Below, in pieces: positions 48,301-58,628 of a stretch of DNA of 64,000 nt; the stretch's first letter is position 1, and the number at the start of each line of letters is the position of its first letter. Both the position numbers and the translations under genes were made by a program. The DNA comes from Amblyornis subalaris (taxonomy: Eukaryota; Chordata; Aves; Passeriformes; Ptilonorhynchidae), in contig JACAXG010000132.1 in NCBI GenBank assembly GCA_018881555.1, forward strand, positions 682,001 to 746,000, given 5' to 3'. The notes below the pieces were generated by a model. It was not told where the DNA came from. It saw nothing but the letters and a program-made list of their open reading frames with translations, and did no database searches.

Positions 48301-51300
48301 AGTACTGTGGTTTTGTTCTTCCAAAGTATGAACTGTGCAAGCAATTGCATTTTCAACTGATCCTATATCAATAAACAAAACAGTTGAGGTCTTCTGCAGA
48401 GTTTTAACACTGCTGCTCTCCTTACCACATCTGAGCCAACATAACAGATGTGAATAGAGAACAGAGGAGTCGAGGCTGGAAATTTTAATGAATTGACATT
48501 CTCACTTGCCTGTCTTTTAGCCAATTCTGTGATATAAATTACACCTCTAATTTTGTTCAAAATTCTTTTTCTTAATTCTTATTTGTGCAGCTCTGCTAAT
48601 GGAATTTAATTGTTGGGTCTTTTCCCACATACTAGTTGACTTGCATAAACTTTAGAAATAAAGAATGTGACCTTGTGAGTGACTTTGCTTCTCTAAACCC
48701 AGAATAGAAACATACTAGAGCACCACTGTGTGTTGCTATACGTGTATATGTATTTATTTTAGCTTGAAAAAGAGGAGCAAGTTCCAGAGAAGAGCTCACC
48801 TTCAGATAATAGACAAGGAAAAGAACTTGGAGAGATTCTGGAAAACACAAGGAAAGAGAAGGTTGGTGACACATTGTTGGTGCAGCTTATATGACAAAAT
48901 GATTGAAACCCCGTTTGGTAGCACATTCTCCCAAATGAAATATTAACCCCCTATGAAAAAACATGTAAAGGTATTGGAGAAGGAGGTTGTCTAAATTAAT
49001 TTGCCTTATCTTGACCTCTCCTTTAAGGGACAGCTTTTCCTGAAGTCTCCAGAACTCTTTTTTTAGTTACTCTTTGCCCATGTACATTGCTTCACATGCA
49101 TAGCCCTTGGCAGTGGCAGCTCTAAGGAATGTATGCCTAAGTGAACTGGGTAACTTCACAAACCGTGCCCAAAAATAGGAGATGCAGTCAGTTCATGGAG
49201 AAAGAGGGGACTAATGATGAATACTTTTTAGAACATTGGCCTTATAAACTATAGATAGTAGTCTCCTGATTGTTTCTGGTTTTAATTAAATAATGCCTTT
49301 ACACACCCCTACTGCTGCATCGCAATCAGGGAGAGCAATGTCCTTGGAATTCCTCCAGCTTCATATCTGTAGGGTCATGAGTTGATGGTCAGATATGGAA
49401 GATACTGATATCTGTTGCTGTAGAAAACTGATCTCCTGGCAAGAGCAGTGCCAACTCACAGAGTTTTCATGCTGTTTTAGAATTCTAGGAGGGGAAGTGT
49501 GGGAATGGCCAGACAGGAGGAGAATACAGATTATTAATAGATTGTGTGTACACAAGGAGTCTGGGAGTTGAAATCTAAGCTGCAAGTGTGTCTTAAAAGT
49601 AAGATATACCTTTTAATTCTAAGACTTCTTAAGTCCAGTATTTGTGTCTGAGTCCTATAAGTCTGTAACTGCATGTATGAGGTATTTCAGACTACGTATC
49701 TTGGAGTATAACTGTAAACCTGCTTCTTCCTAAGGTTTAGGCCAGTGGCTACCAGCACAGTCCCTGGCAGAGGGATCTTGCTGGTGAAAGGAAATGACTG
49801 CAGAAGGAAGCCATGTTTTCTCAGTCACCATAGGAATTTAAAAGACCTAGTCCAGCAAAGTGAAAGCCACAGTGGCTTGAATGGGGTTCAGTATATTTTC
49901 ATTGCACTGAGATGGAGGTAGAGGAAGGGGGGAGGTTCATTTCCTTGGGGATCACACAGTAGCATCTGTTGCATAAAAAATTCTAACTGGTTGTGCCTTG
50001 CTCTACTGCTTGCAGAAAACTAAGGAGCAGGGGACTGGAGAGACTGTAATCCTCAAGGCAGTTACAGGATCTCCACGAACTCAAGTTTATGTGATAATTC
50101 AATAGAGGTTGCTTGTCCTTGTGCATAAGGTTTAAAATCACAACACCAAGGCATATCACTCTTTGAAACTAAAACAGATGAGGAGTTAGGCATGGCCATA
50201 TCAAGGTTCTTCCTGGTTTCAAGGCCCACGTTTTAACAGTGATGATCTATAATCACCAATCTCTCAAATATTTTACATCTTTGTGACAGGACCGAGACTG
50301 GGAGAGTGGAAGTGAAATAGAAGGTGAGACCTGGTATCCTGCTAACATGGAGGAATTAGTGACAGTAGATGAAGTGGGAGAAGATGATTTAATTATGGAG
50401 CCTGATATAACTGAGCTTGAAGAAATAGTACCAGTTGATCAGAAAAATAAAGCTGCTTCAGAAATGTGTCCCTGTATGTCAGCTGTCTTAGAACTAAAAA
50501 ACGAACACAGCCACTTGACCAGGAGTGAAGACAAATTTGCCCATAAAGCTTTGGAAACAAACTTCAGAACAGCAAAGGGCAGCGCAGCTTCTAGTGGCTG
50601 TCAGGAAGATGATGAGGATGATGATAATGATGATGCTGTGACTGAAGCATCAAGCCTAAATCTGGACCCTGAACAGAAGTCAGAGGAATTGAAAGAAGAC
50701 CAATCTGCTAAGGAGTCTGATCCCCAGCAGAAGGAAGGAAAAATTGATAAGAGCTCTGACAATCGTTTAGAGCCTGAAGATCACCATATACCTTCTGTTC
50801 ATCTGAAAGAAGAGACTCTCCAGCTCCCTGATGCATTTATAGATGATTACAAACAGATGGGATCACAAGCAGCTGAGAGCAGAGAAATTACGGAAACGCT
50901 CATTAAAAACGCCAGTGAAGAAACAAGACATGGAAGCCAAGAGTGTCCAGAGGCCAAGGGTAACTACTGCTTTTTTTCCCCTTCAGCCTGCAGAGAGCCT
51001 TGCATGTTTTCTCTGAGGGCAGACTGAAATTTATTGCTAATGAGAATAAGTGTTGTTAATAGTATCAAGGCTTGTCCTTGGAGCAGCTCAGTAAAAGAAC
51101 CCCAGTGCCTTTGGCCAAGCTAAACCATTAGAGCCTCTTAGTTGAATAGTGTAAAGGAAATATGATAAGCAGCTTGCAAGTTTTCTGAAAGGCATAAGCT
51201 GCTATAATTGTCATGTCAAGGTTCACATGAGTTTAGCTGAAGTCGTCCAGTGCCTTGCTAAATTTATTTTGAATTGTCAATGAAATGAGTGACAGTCTCT

Positions 51301-54300
51301 GAAGGTCAAGAGAAAAGTATCTCTAATGTCTGGCTGGCTCCTGGACAAGGTGGGTATTCTTACACACTGTACTGAAGCATTAGTAACACGTATATCATCC
51401 CCAGATTGTTACTCCTCAGTCCCTATTCATGCAAATACATGCCTTTTGTCAGGACTTGCCTTATAACGTCCTGTTATCTACTGCATGTTGCCTTTAATAT
51501 AACTGATAGGATGTGCTGTGAGATAATGTCAATAAATGTAATCATAGCTACCTATTAATATTTTAGCTGTCAGGAAAAGAGGGATCTTGAGGATCTGAAA
51601 ATGAGTTCAGTTCCTTGTCACACTTGCAAATGAAACTTGAGCAAATGTGCTGTGCATAATGAGATGAAGTGGAAANCAACATAGACTGTGTTGGCCAGAA
51701 ATGCTCTTTTTTATTTGCTGTCAGAACCCATGTGATGGACAAGCGGTTGTGAAAAGAAGCTGATGGAAGATTTTTGAGTGTGCAATGCTGGAAACATTTA
51801 ATGCGAATACCTGATTTTGAGCTAACTTCTTCCTCCGGGACAGATTTGAAACTCATTGGTTTTCAATACTTACCTGTTTAGCCTGAAGACACCTTGCCAG
51901 ACTTTGCATCTTTGGAGATAACATTGCCATGCAAGCTCCCTGGGACTGGGCATGGCAAAGTTGGCTGCCCTGGGCTTTCCGGGCAGCCAGCTGATGAAAG
52001 AGTTGGGTGTCTCAAGAGCATATTTACTAGTGTTTTCAGCATCTCAGCTTCCAGCTTGTCAGCAGGGAGCCTGGAAGCTCCAGGGCATCTCATGCATCCC
52101 AGGTTTCTGACAGGAACTCGTTATCTGGGATCTGCAGTCCAAGGCTCTAGGCCCTCTGCAAATGCAGCTGCCAGCTCAGAAGCACAGAAATCAACCTAAG
52201 TGGGACTTAGGTGGCCACAAAGACTCGGGTGTCTTAAAAAAAGCTTACCAGCTTACTGGGGGTTTTCCAGGTTCTCTGCAGCAGATTTGGAAACCTAGGA
52301 TGGGCTTAGAGTTAACTTGAAAGCCNACCAGTTAGGATTTTATATTATTTTCTCTTAAATCAGGTAATAGACATATTTAAAACAGTGAAGAAAAATTCAT
52401 TCTCATAGTCAGAAACTGCAGATCTTTGAACTACAGACTTGAAAGACAGGAAGGGTTTGGTTTGGGCAAAATACGTTTGTTTTATGAGAAACTATATTCC
52501 TTATCTAGGTGAAATTTGCAACGCAAGAGAAATTTTGTTGGGGTAAGAGAGCTAGTTCTTTGATGTAAGGACTTTGATGAAGAAGAGGAATCAGACCAGT
52601 TTATCTGTAATTCTGTTTCTCTGTGATGGCAAATTTCTCTATTTTTAAATAAAAGTAATTCATATGATAGGAATCACAGAAAGGGAGAGCATCTGTTCTT
52701 TTGACTGGCTGTATCTGCCTCAGCAAATCAATCCAGTGTTTTCCACACCTTGAACCTCCTGCTACGTCCATTAATGTCGGCCAGCAGGGACCAACCATCC
52801 CATCCCTACTATCCAGGAACCAAAATCTTTTAATGGCTGGGAGCTGTAAAGAAGGAACTGTCCATTGGAGGGGTGAGGATAGGAGAAGAGTGGCTCCAGG
52901 GAGAAAATGACAATGATGCTGCAGGGATCCTACAAAAGGCACGTTTGGGGATTTGCTGGCATCTGGTCCTGCTGCCCCCAGGCATCAGGTCTCAGCAGCC
53001 CCTGTGTCAGCCCAAGTCCATCATCATCTCATAGCTCTATTTAGAGATTAAAATACAAAAACCCCCTCCAAACATAACATTAAATTGAAATAGAAAAATG
53101 GTCTACTGGGAGAAATCAGGCTGACTGCACAGCATAATACAGCTGTTGGAATTGCACTAAACAGGCCTCTGATTTGAATGGAAAAGCTTTTTTTTCCAGA
53201 TTTTATTTCATTTATAGATCCACCCAGAAAGTGTTCCCAAGAAGTTTACAAACGTCTCTTTAATAAACTGTTTTTATTCAATACATTTATTCATTTGTTA
53301 AGCAAATTCTAGGTACTTGGAAATGAAATCCCTGGAATACCCGGAGGTAGAGTCTAAACAAAGGCCCTCTGCACCAGGCTGGGAACAAGAGGACGTCTTC
53401 ACCGAGCTCAGCATTCCCCTGGGTACGTTGGGCCGCCCACTGCAATACCCAGGGCTTACAACAAGATGTCACTTTAAGGCTACTTACTATATTTATTTTT
53501 CAGAACGGACGGACGTAAGGAGTGGAGGAACAGGGTATAGACAGAGGAGGGGCTGTTGAAAGAAACAGGCTTTTGATTATAGATCATTGCTAATTCATTT
53601 CAAATGAATGGCAAAAGGCAGCTGATGAGATGAAATAAGTTCCCTTGGACTATACATGAAATACACATGAAAAATACTTAGTAATTTAAAAGCCTTTGAC
53701 ATAAAAGTATAAGCAAAAGTATTGGTTTTACTGTGTAAATACTGATTATGAGTAAAACATTTGGAAGAAGTACATCCTCAAAAGCAATCTGTGTAACTTA
53801 AACATGAATTTACTGCTAAAAAGTATTATTGCTTTTCTAGCCCTTGAGGTCACAGAGTGAAGTTTCCAGTCAATATTATGAGAAGGTACATTTTAAAATA
53901 TGTATATCTAAGAGCGAAAAGAAGTGTGTTTTCAATGCACAGGATTTTAAAGTACAGCTCAGTATTGCAAAATTAGGGAAAACAGAGAAATGAATCCAGG
54001 ATTCAGTCTTTCTACTCCTGTCATTTAACTAAATAGCACCTTTTTTCTTTGAAAACAAGTTTATTGTGGGAGGGATAGGGTTTCAACTGACATTTTAATG
54101 TAATTCAGAATTTCTCAATAGGTGTGGAATTTGTGGTGCCTAGAACTGGGTTTTACTGCAAGCTCTGTGGACTTTTCTACACAAACGAAGAGACAGCAAA
54201 GACAAGTCACTGCAGGAGTACTGTTCACTACAAAAATCTCCAGGTAAAAACACAACTGATGCTACCTAGCAACAAGTTCATGGGGTGGATTGTGTGTAAG

Positions 54301-57300
54301 GTAGATGATGCAATAAAAAATTTGTTTTTATTCTGTGGACAGAATTCAGGTGAAGTGAAATTCAGGTAAGCAAACTTTTCAGTAGTTCCAAACATTGTAG
54401 CATGCTAATTTCTTACTCCCAGATCCTTGAAATCAGCTTCTGGATCATAAGTAAAATGCAGCCAGGTGATAATTTGATCTTCTTATCTACGTTTGGGCCT
54501 TCTCCCTAACACATCATGCAACTCAGATCTTTACTTCTTTGGAGGGTCCCAGATGTTTCTGTCACTGAGATTGAGCCCAGCAGCAGCCTTTATTATGTTT
54601 CCGTGTTGGGAGCATTAAACATGTCCCTTGTTCGATGATGCTTCCAGACCCATTTCTGTGTTAGTGTGGATTTCTCAGCGTGTTTCAGCTCACAGGTCTC
54701 TGTGACACACGGGCTCTCCAAGGCATTTCCTGTGGCCTGCTGAAATCCCCTCCCCCTGTGCAGAGCAGCGCGGCAGCTCAGCCACGCACAGCACCACTGC
54801 TGAATGATTTCCATGAGGATGTGCAGAAGCATGTCAGTACTTGTACAGGCTCCATAAGAATATAGCAAAAGCATGTCAGCAGTTGATACAGCACCGGGAG
54901 ACCATGTGTGCCTGCAGTTCGAAGACCCTGCCTTTGTCACTTTTCAGACACCACTGATGGTATCAGTCATGACCGTGTGAGCATTACCTGCCCCATGCTT
55001 AGGGCTCCTCAGCACAGGTGGCCTTGGCTGTCACCTCCAGTCCCTTCCTGAGAGCAGGGTGTGTACGCTGCAGACATGGTTGTGCCGGCATTCTCGTACT
55101 CTTAGCAAAAGTCATGGAAGAGCAGAGCAAAGCCGCTCCTTCTTTCTCTGTCCCTTCCCTCTGCCCACAGTAAGTGCTGTAACTCTGCTTCTCTTCAATT
55201 AATAGCTCTCTTTCCTTAGCTGGCTAGTAGGCATTGACTTTTCCAGTCACACAGTCAAATAACTTCTCTGGGAGAATTTTCTTCTTGACTTTCCTGAAGT
55301 TCCATAGTGGTAATCATACAAAGGCCTGTGGCTTCCAAAGGCTGGGCCTGCAGAGCAGTGATGCTTGCTCATAATGGATCCTCCAAGTGCAAGCTTGAAA
55401 AACAGGTGCCCAGTTTGCATGCCTTTTTTTGCTTCATACAAAAAAATCCAAGGGGATTCACCAGAGGTGGCACCACTCAGGGCACGCTGTGTATCCCATG
55501 CAATTTTGTCCCAAAGAAACTCATACTAAAGTAAAGATTGCAACTCCTGCCCCTGCCCCTGGAAATTGGTTCCATGGGAAGAAGAAGGATTTTTTTTTCT
55601 TTCATTTTCTAAGTTATTTTGTTAAAGTCATAAGAAAAAAAGGTTCAACTAAAACTGACTTGGTGTGAAAATAACCTCTTTTTCTCCCTGTTAAGACATT
55701 TCCCATGAGTACTGTGGAAGATATCTAACACTGACTTGAGATAAAAGAACAGAGACTATAAAAGCTGTTAAAATTAAATCTGTCAAATGTGGTAATAAAA
55801 CCAGGCTGTTCTGTCGAGCCATACCTCTTCTCTTACTAAATACAGGAAGTAAATGTCTTGTCCAGCTTTTGCCTGGTGAAGTGGAAACTTAGCAAATTTC
55901 AAATCATTGTTCTGTGTTGCTAGAACCCTTTTAGTTGCAATAATGCTCACTCTGCAAGAAATATCAGTCTTCTCCTGTGATGCGGCAAGGTAATGAGTGT
56001 ATCCACCCAGACAGGAACTAGGGACTCTGTAGTGTAGCTATGGGAGTGCTGCTGCAGACTGTGTTTTCTGTTCTTCTGCCTGCATGCCAAATGCCATTAT
56101 CCAGTGACAGCAGTGTCCCAAATGCTGTCACAGCTTTGAGTCTTTTATAGATGATTTGCTACTTGTCTTTCATGTGATCTCCTTGAACCACATCCAAAAT
56201 ATATGTTCAGCATTTGGATTTGAATGCAAAACTAAACAGTTTGTTTGCCAGTTTTCTTTGAAAAGCCTTGTTTATATGATGACAATTTTGTCTTGAAGTA
56301 AACTAGTCAACTTCTTCTTAAGTATGATGCCCCTTGAATAACAGGAATCACTAATAAAAAAATCAACGGTTTCTTTGTCAGCCTGGCAGACTTTTCATAA
56401 TTTTTAGTTCTCTTCATCTTAGTAAATTATTTTCCCAGGTGATATTTGTATTTACAGATCCACTGCATTTTCCACGTCCAAAAAATCCATCATTTGGCCA
56501 TCCCTCCCACCACTACCACAGAAAGCTGTCACCATTCATCTGGTGGAAGCTACCTTGGCAACTCAGTGCAATATTTCATCCTGTTTTCCATTGGCTTTAT
56601 GCAGTATTTGTCAAAACTTGTATTTAAATGAAAAAACCACACATTTTTTACTTGACTGCCATTTTGCTATAAATTAATGTGAATCTGTGAACTTCAAAAC
56701 TGGTGTTTGTGGTACTCATGATAGCTGACAATGTCACCTAAAGGTGGTGGATGAAACTCAGTCTTATTTTCGTCGGTAATCATTAAAAGCCCCAAAAGCA
56801 TGGGTTATCTGATCCAGGGACAAGTGTTAGTGATTTATTACAGTTCACGGTGTACAGAACACGTCTCCCAGTCTTTATGGGCCCTGTATCTCTGTATACT
56901 ACTGTAACATTTACTCTGGCTCTCTGCCACATGGAATTTTGCACCCAGAGATTAAGACTGAGGGTTGTGTAATTTCTGCAGCCAAATCTCTATATTCAGA
57001 GTAACAAGGGTGCGGTCGTCACTTTGTCATGGGTATGTCCATTCATTGCCATCACTGATGTACCTACATTTCAGATGTACCTCTTACATTCAAGACTTAT
57101 ATTAACATGAGAGAATGTGGCAATTCTAACACAGCCCTTAGTATTTTTACATCCATTTCTCATTTAATCTCTTCCCCATGGATGCCAAAGAGTAAACTGT
57201 ACCCTGGGCGAATCCTGCAAGTAGATAAAATTTTGCAGTGATGTGAGAGGGAATGTGATATGTCAAAATAAATCAGAATGCATAATTAGCTAGAAAAGGA

Positions 57301-58252
57301 ATTTTATGATCCTAATAATGTGCAGGTCAGTTTTTCTTCCATGTGATGTTTCTCATTAATAAGAATACCTCTACATTATTATGTGGAATTTCCCATGTGT
57401 CTCTATCCATTTCTATGTCTGGTGACCTTGAATAAATACTTTGAGCACTATTTTCAGACCCACACCCGTTCATCATCCATTTTGTGTGCAGCTCTGCCAA
57501 CTAAGAGCACTGCCANAAGGCTGAAAGCCTCACTGGCCATGTCTGTTCTTTTAAATCTCACTGAGTACTTAAAGCAGTGAAAGACTTTATCTTAGAGAAA
57601 CACAATAAATGGAAATACTAACTGCTAAATTGTGCTAATTGTTACTGAGTGTGATTATTCCTTTAAAACAAAATGTTATTGTACAAAAGGTGTATCTCTG
57701 AATGGGACATGCTGAAAATGTAATATATGAACTTTAAATTGTGACACTGAAATCGCATCTATTTCCTGACACACCAGTACTTTCCTAGCAGAATTCAGTT
57801 GACTCAGTGGACTTAGTTCCTGCCCTGTGGCACAGGGGAGTAGCGAAAAGGTGAGGTCTACTTACACAGGCTGATGGGAAGTCGAGTCCTCCTGCTGTTC
57901 TGTCACCAGTTCCCCCTATGGCACAGGGTAAACCACTGAATTTCTGAGGCTCTGTGTGTATTCAGGCAGTGTGCTTGACACAGTCATAGTTCCTGGCTTG
58001 AGTTTTCACTCAAAATGGCTTCTATGGGCTTTCTTTCCTTTTGAGATGCTGGAAGAGTTAGAGCTCTGAAAAGGCATAAAGAGTCCCATGTTGAATATTT
58101 TCAGTTTTGGTAACAATGCTTTGTTTTTTATGTGATTGCAGAAGTATCTATCCCAGCTTGCAGAAGAGAGCCTGAAAATGAAGGAAGAAGGCAGCCCTCT
58201 GCCTCAGGATGACACTGGCATTGTTCCTCACTTTGCAAAGAAAAAACTATGA
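35196..58252 (+). CDS. RBM20: RBM20, RNA-binding motif protein 20 (spliced; exons 2-14, 5' incomplete)
   Basis: RBM20 is a nuclear RNA-binding protein of striated muscle that binds UCUU motifs and represses exon inclusion in titin, CAMK2D, RYR2 and similar transcripts. Thirteen exons join in frame: 35196-36375, 37994-38055, 38211-38302, 38641-38738, 42591-42734, 43700-43831, 45325-45404, 46213-46891, 48763-48861, 50290-50959, 53303-53422, 54122-54243 and 58142-58252. Numbering visible residues from the first whole codon, they give a leucine-rich N-terminal stretch, a C-x2-C-x12-H-x5-H zinc finger (382-404), an RRM (about 486-569), an RS region with PRSRSP (602-607), an acidic region in exon 11 and a second zinc finger, C-x2-C-x13-H-x5-H (1131-1154). 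About 1195 residues are visible, against 1227 in the whole human protein. The order, the exon phases and long matching stretches recalled from human RBM20 make the identity secure. Exon 1, with the start codon and roughly 64 residues in human, is missing from the window. All introns begin GT and end AG. Confidence 0.97.
36376..37993 (+). other. RBM20 intron 2
   Basis: A 1618-bp GT...AG intron. The GC-rich composition of exon 2 fades over its first 100 bases. No other feature is seen. Confidence 0.9.
37994..38055 (+). CDS. RBM20: RBM20 exon 3 (second half of zinc finger 1)
   Basis: This 62-nt exon lies between acceptor tttcaacatag and donor ATAA|gtaagt. It starts in phase 0 with [15 protein letters not shown], which supplies the two zinc-binding histidines spaced H-x5-H and completes the finger begun in exon 2. 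It ends with two bases of a codon finished in exon 4. The matching human segment reads DWELHVKGKLHAQKC. Confidence 0.95.
38211..38302 (+). CDS. RBM20: RBM20 exon 4 (linker between zinc finger and RRM)
   Basis: This 92-nt exon follows an acceptor with a very pyrimidine-rich tract (ttcttttctttcttttccag) after an intron of only 155 bp. The first base completes an Asn codon. The exon then encodes [20 protein letters not shown], aligning with human [20 protein letters not shown]. It ends with one base of a Asp codon before donor gtgaat. The length is not a multiple of three, so skipping it would shift the frame. Three TCTT motifs lie in the acceptor tract at 38192, 38197 and 38201. Confidence 0.95.
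38303..38640 (+). other. RBM20 intron 4
   Basis: A 338-bp GT...AG intron without other features. Intron 3 (38056-38210) is only 155 bp. Confidence 0.9.
38641..38738 (+). CDS. RBM20: RBM20 exon 5 (linker before RRM), with two possible donors
   Basis: The exon starts after acceptor cattgtttag and encodes a Pro/Ser-rich linker ([14 protein letters not shown]), matching human PIPARSFTQSSPTF. Two GT donors six bases apart both keep the frame: GGG|gtaaga after 38732 and AGA|gtgagt after 38738. I chose the second because its extra Val-Arg gives the same linker length as the human protein and GTGAGT is the stronger match to a donor. Both forms could exist. Confidence 0.9.
38739..42590 (+). other. 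RBM20 intron 5
   Basis: A 3852-bp intron. It carries an A-rich run (40609-40628) and a 15-base T run (40709-40723) about 80 bases apart, which could pair in the transcript. No gene is supported. Confidence 0.9.
42591..42734 (+). CDS. RBM20: RBM20 exon 6 (first half of the RRM)
   Basis: The exon has 144 nt, exactly 48 codons, in phase 0 at both ends. Acceptor is gtttttttcccag and donor CAG|gtactg. It encodes the start of the RRM, including the RNP2 strand VVHICNL and the highly conserved [20 protein letters not shown]. It ends at the loop just before RNP1 (MKSTNQ). It is nearly identical to human RBM20 over this segment. Because exons 6 and 7 are both phase-symmetric, skipping either would delete half of the RRM without a frameshift. 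Confidence 0.97.
43219..43360 (-). mobile_element. CR1 LINE 3' end, avian type, truncated
   Basis: The sequence cacagaatcatagaatggtt, then gggttgaaaaggac and tcatctagttctaaacccct, then gccatgggcagggacacctt and ccactg is the well-known avian CR1 3' end in reverse orientation. It is 5'-truncated to about 140 bp, as most CR1 copies are. It lies in RBM20 intron 6, antisense to the gene. This is the best single clue that the host is a bird. Confidence 0.95.
43408..43535. repeat. Perfect tandem duplication, 66-bp period
   Basis: Two copies of a 62-bp sequence starting ggtcacaagttggctttaag and ending aagaaggctgag are identical (43408-43469 and 43474-43535), separated by four bases (aaat). Identity implies a very recent duplication or an assembly error. 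It lies in intron 6, about 165 bp before the exon 7 acceptor. Confidence 0.97.
43700..43831 (+). CDS. RBM20: RBM20 exon 7 (second half of the RRM)
   Basis: The exon has 132 nt, 44 codons, in phase 0 at both ends, between acceptor ttgtgctag and donor AAG|gtaaga. It encodes the RNP1-like strand [18 protein letters not shown], the last helix and strand of the RRM and the basic tail [13 protein letters not shown], matching human RBM20 closely. A 66-bp tandem duplication and a CR1 fragment sit in the intron just upstream. Confidence 0.97.
43832..45324 (+). other. RBM20 intron 7
   Basis: A 1493-bp GT...AG intron; nothing else is seen. Confidence 0.9.
45325..45404 (+). CDS. RBM20: RBM20 exon 8 (link from RRM to RS region)
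   Basis: This 80-nt exon follows acceptor tttttattag and encodes [20 protein letters not shown] and a few further residues ending in Asp. Its last two bases (AG) start an Arg codon completed by exon 9. The donor is ACAG|gtaaag. Human RBM20 reads [20 protein letters not shown] here. Confidence 0.96.
45405..46212 (+). other. RBM20 intron 8
   Basis: An 808-bp intron ending in a tandem CAGCAG acceptor. The last 140 bases are open in two frames, but nothing suggests an upstream extension of exon 9. Confidence 0.9.
46213..46891 (+). CDS. RBM20: RBM20 exon 9 (RS region, PRSRSP hotspot)
   Basis: This 679-nt exon encodes the arginine/serine region that directs nuclear import and splicing activity. 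The PRSRSP motif, where human dominant dilated-cardiomyopathy mutations cluster, is intact at 46229-46246. It is followed by a second SP/RS-rich run ([18 protein letters not shown]) and then by long Arg/Glu/Lys/Asp-rich sequence of low complexity. The acceptor is a tandem CAGCAG; the distal AG is chosen because it gives an Arg-Tyr-Gly junction as in human. The donor is GAG|gtaaac in phase 0. The reading frame stays open into the intron on both sides, but no support exists for coding there. Confidence 0.97.
46892..48762 (+). other. RBM20 intron 9
   Basis: An 1871-bp intron. A GC-richer stretch at 47640-47960 opens short frames on both strands with no recognisable product. Confidence 0.9.
48763..48861 (+). 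CDS. RBM20: RBM20 exon 10 (charged linker)
   Basis: This 99-nt, 33-codon exon has phase 0 at both ends and lies between acceptor tatttattttag and donor AAG|gttggt. It encodes a Glu/Lys-rich linker beginning [12 protein letters not shown] and ending ENTRKEK, comparable to human ENTRTKKEQ just before the DWES motif. Conservation is lower than elsewhere. The donor has T at +3 and lacks the usual GTRAG, so it is weak. The exon could be skipped without a frameshift. Confidence 0.88.
48862..50289 (+). other. RBM20 intron 10
   Basis: A 1428-bp intron with a weak GTTGGT donor; nothing else is seen. Confidence 0.88.
50290..50959 (+). CDS. RBM20: RBM20 exon 11 (Glu-rich region)
   Basis: This 670-nt exon follows acceptor atctttgtgacag. 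It opens with [20 protein letters not shown] and the very conserved [20 protein letters not shown] and EEIVPVDQK blocks, then diverges into acidic, serine-rich sequence. A run of GAT/GAC/GAG codons near 50608-50634 encodes an Asp/Glu tract. Mutations in this Glu-rich region in human also cause cardiomyopathy. The donor is AAGG|gtaact, leaving one base of the next codon. The open frame runs a further 22 codons into the intron, to a stop at 51025-51027, which is not taken as coding. Confidence 0.95.
50960..53302 (+). other. RBM20 intron 11
   Basis: A 2343-bp intron, with chance open frames near 51890-52200. No repeat family is recognised. Confidence 0.9.
53303..53422 (+). CDS. RBM20: RBM20 exon 12
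   Basis: This 120-nt exon has an unusual acceptor, tttgttaag. The site is set by frame: it gives [12 protein letters not shown], which matches human ENSRYVEMKSLE. The more ordinary-looking tctag ten bases downstream would put a stop codon five codons later. The exon ends [11 protein letters not shown] plus one base of the Gly codon, before donor gtacgt. About five residues present in human after MKSLE (VRSPE) are absent. Confidence 0.93.
53423..54121 (+). other. RBM20 intron 12
   Basis: A 699-bp GT...AG intron without other features. Confidence 0.9.
54122..54243 (+). CDS. RBM20: RBM20 exon 13 (C-terminal matrin-type zinc finger)
   Basis: This 122-nt exon follows acceptor tttctcaatag. It encodes [20 protein letters not shown] followed by the two histidines of the finger (SHC then VHY), giving C-x2-C-x13-H-x5-H. 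It is nearly identical to human RBM20. The donor is CAG|gtaaaa in phase 0. Confidence 0.97.
54244..58141 (+). other. RBM20 intron 13
   Basis: A 3898-bp intron, the longest between visible coding exons. Exon 13's frame stays open for 41 codons into it. No other gene or repeat family is recognised. Confidence 0.9.
58142..58252 (+). CDS. RBM20: RBM20 exon 14 coding part, with stop codon
   Basis: The coding part starts after acceptor gtgattgcag with [17 protein letters not shown] and ends [11 protein letters not shown] followed by TGA at 58250-58252. Human RBM20 ends GIVPRFERKKL, so the C terminus is complete and conserved. The same exon continues into the 3' UTR. Confidence 0.96.
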   Translation, partial: KYLSQLAEESLKMKEEGSPLPQDDTGIVPHFAKKKL

Positions 58253-58346
58253 TGCAGATGAACTGGAAGAGCTGTAATGAGTGAATGCTGATAATTTTTT
58301 TTTTTTATTTCTATAACTGTCAATTTGCACTGTACAGAGGAGGGGA

Positions 58347-58352
58347 AATAAA
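58347..58352 (+). promoter_or_regulatory. Possible proximal polyadenylation signal
   Basis: AATAAA lies 95 bases after the stop codon. Use of it would give a very short 3' UTR lacking almost all UTR elements. The downstream sequence is not clearly GT-rich, so use is uncertain. Confidence 0.3.
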
Positions 58353-58618
58353 GAGCATGTTCCATGCATCTATGCCCAGAGTGCCATTAAAAACCAAAAT
58401 GCCTGAAACTGTTTCCCACGGTGAAGCAATGCTGGCATATCTGTTAGAAGTGGAGCAATTCTTTCTCACACTCTGCGTGCTGGGAGTGGTTTCCTAGATT
58501 AAATCAGAATTCTCAGGGATTCTTAAAGTTTTAATTCTGATGTAACACATCAGGTCAGGTGGAGTACTTAGAGGCACTCGGCATCCTCCAGTGGACGCTG
58601 GAAGGAAAGGAGATGTGG

Positions 58619-58628
58619 CTATAAATAG
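58619..58628 (+). promoter_or_regulatory. MEF2-like sequence in the 3' UTR
   Basis: CTATAAATAG matches the MEF2 consensus YTAWWWWTAR exactly. Its position inside the 3' UTR makes a promoter role unlikely; an enhancer role or chance is possible. Confidence 0.2.

Noticed and set aside
50960..51027. Continuation of the exon 11 frame past the donor, ending in a stop.
   Set aside because: It could be an intron-retention isoform, but nothing in the sequence supports it and the exon 12 junction restores the conserved protein.
54244..54369. Continuation of exon 13 into a 41-codon alternative tail.
   Set aside because: The donor CAG|gtaaaa is good and exon 14 gives the conserved C terminus; the tail has no known counterpart.
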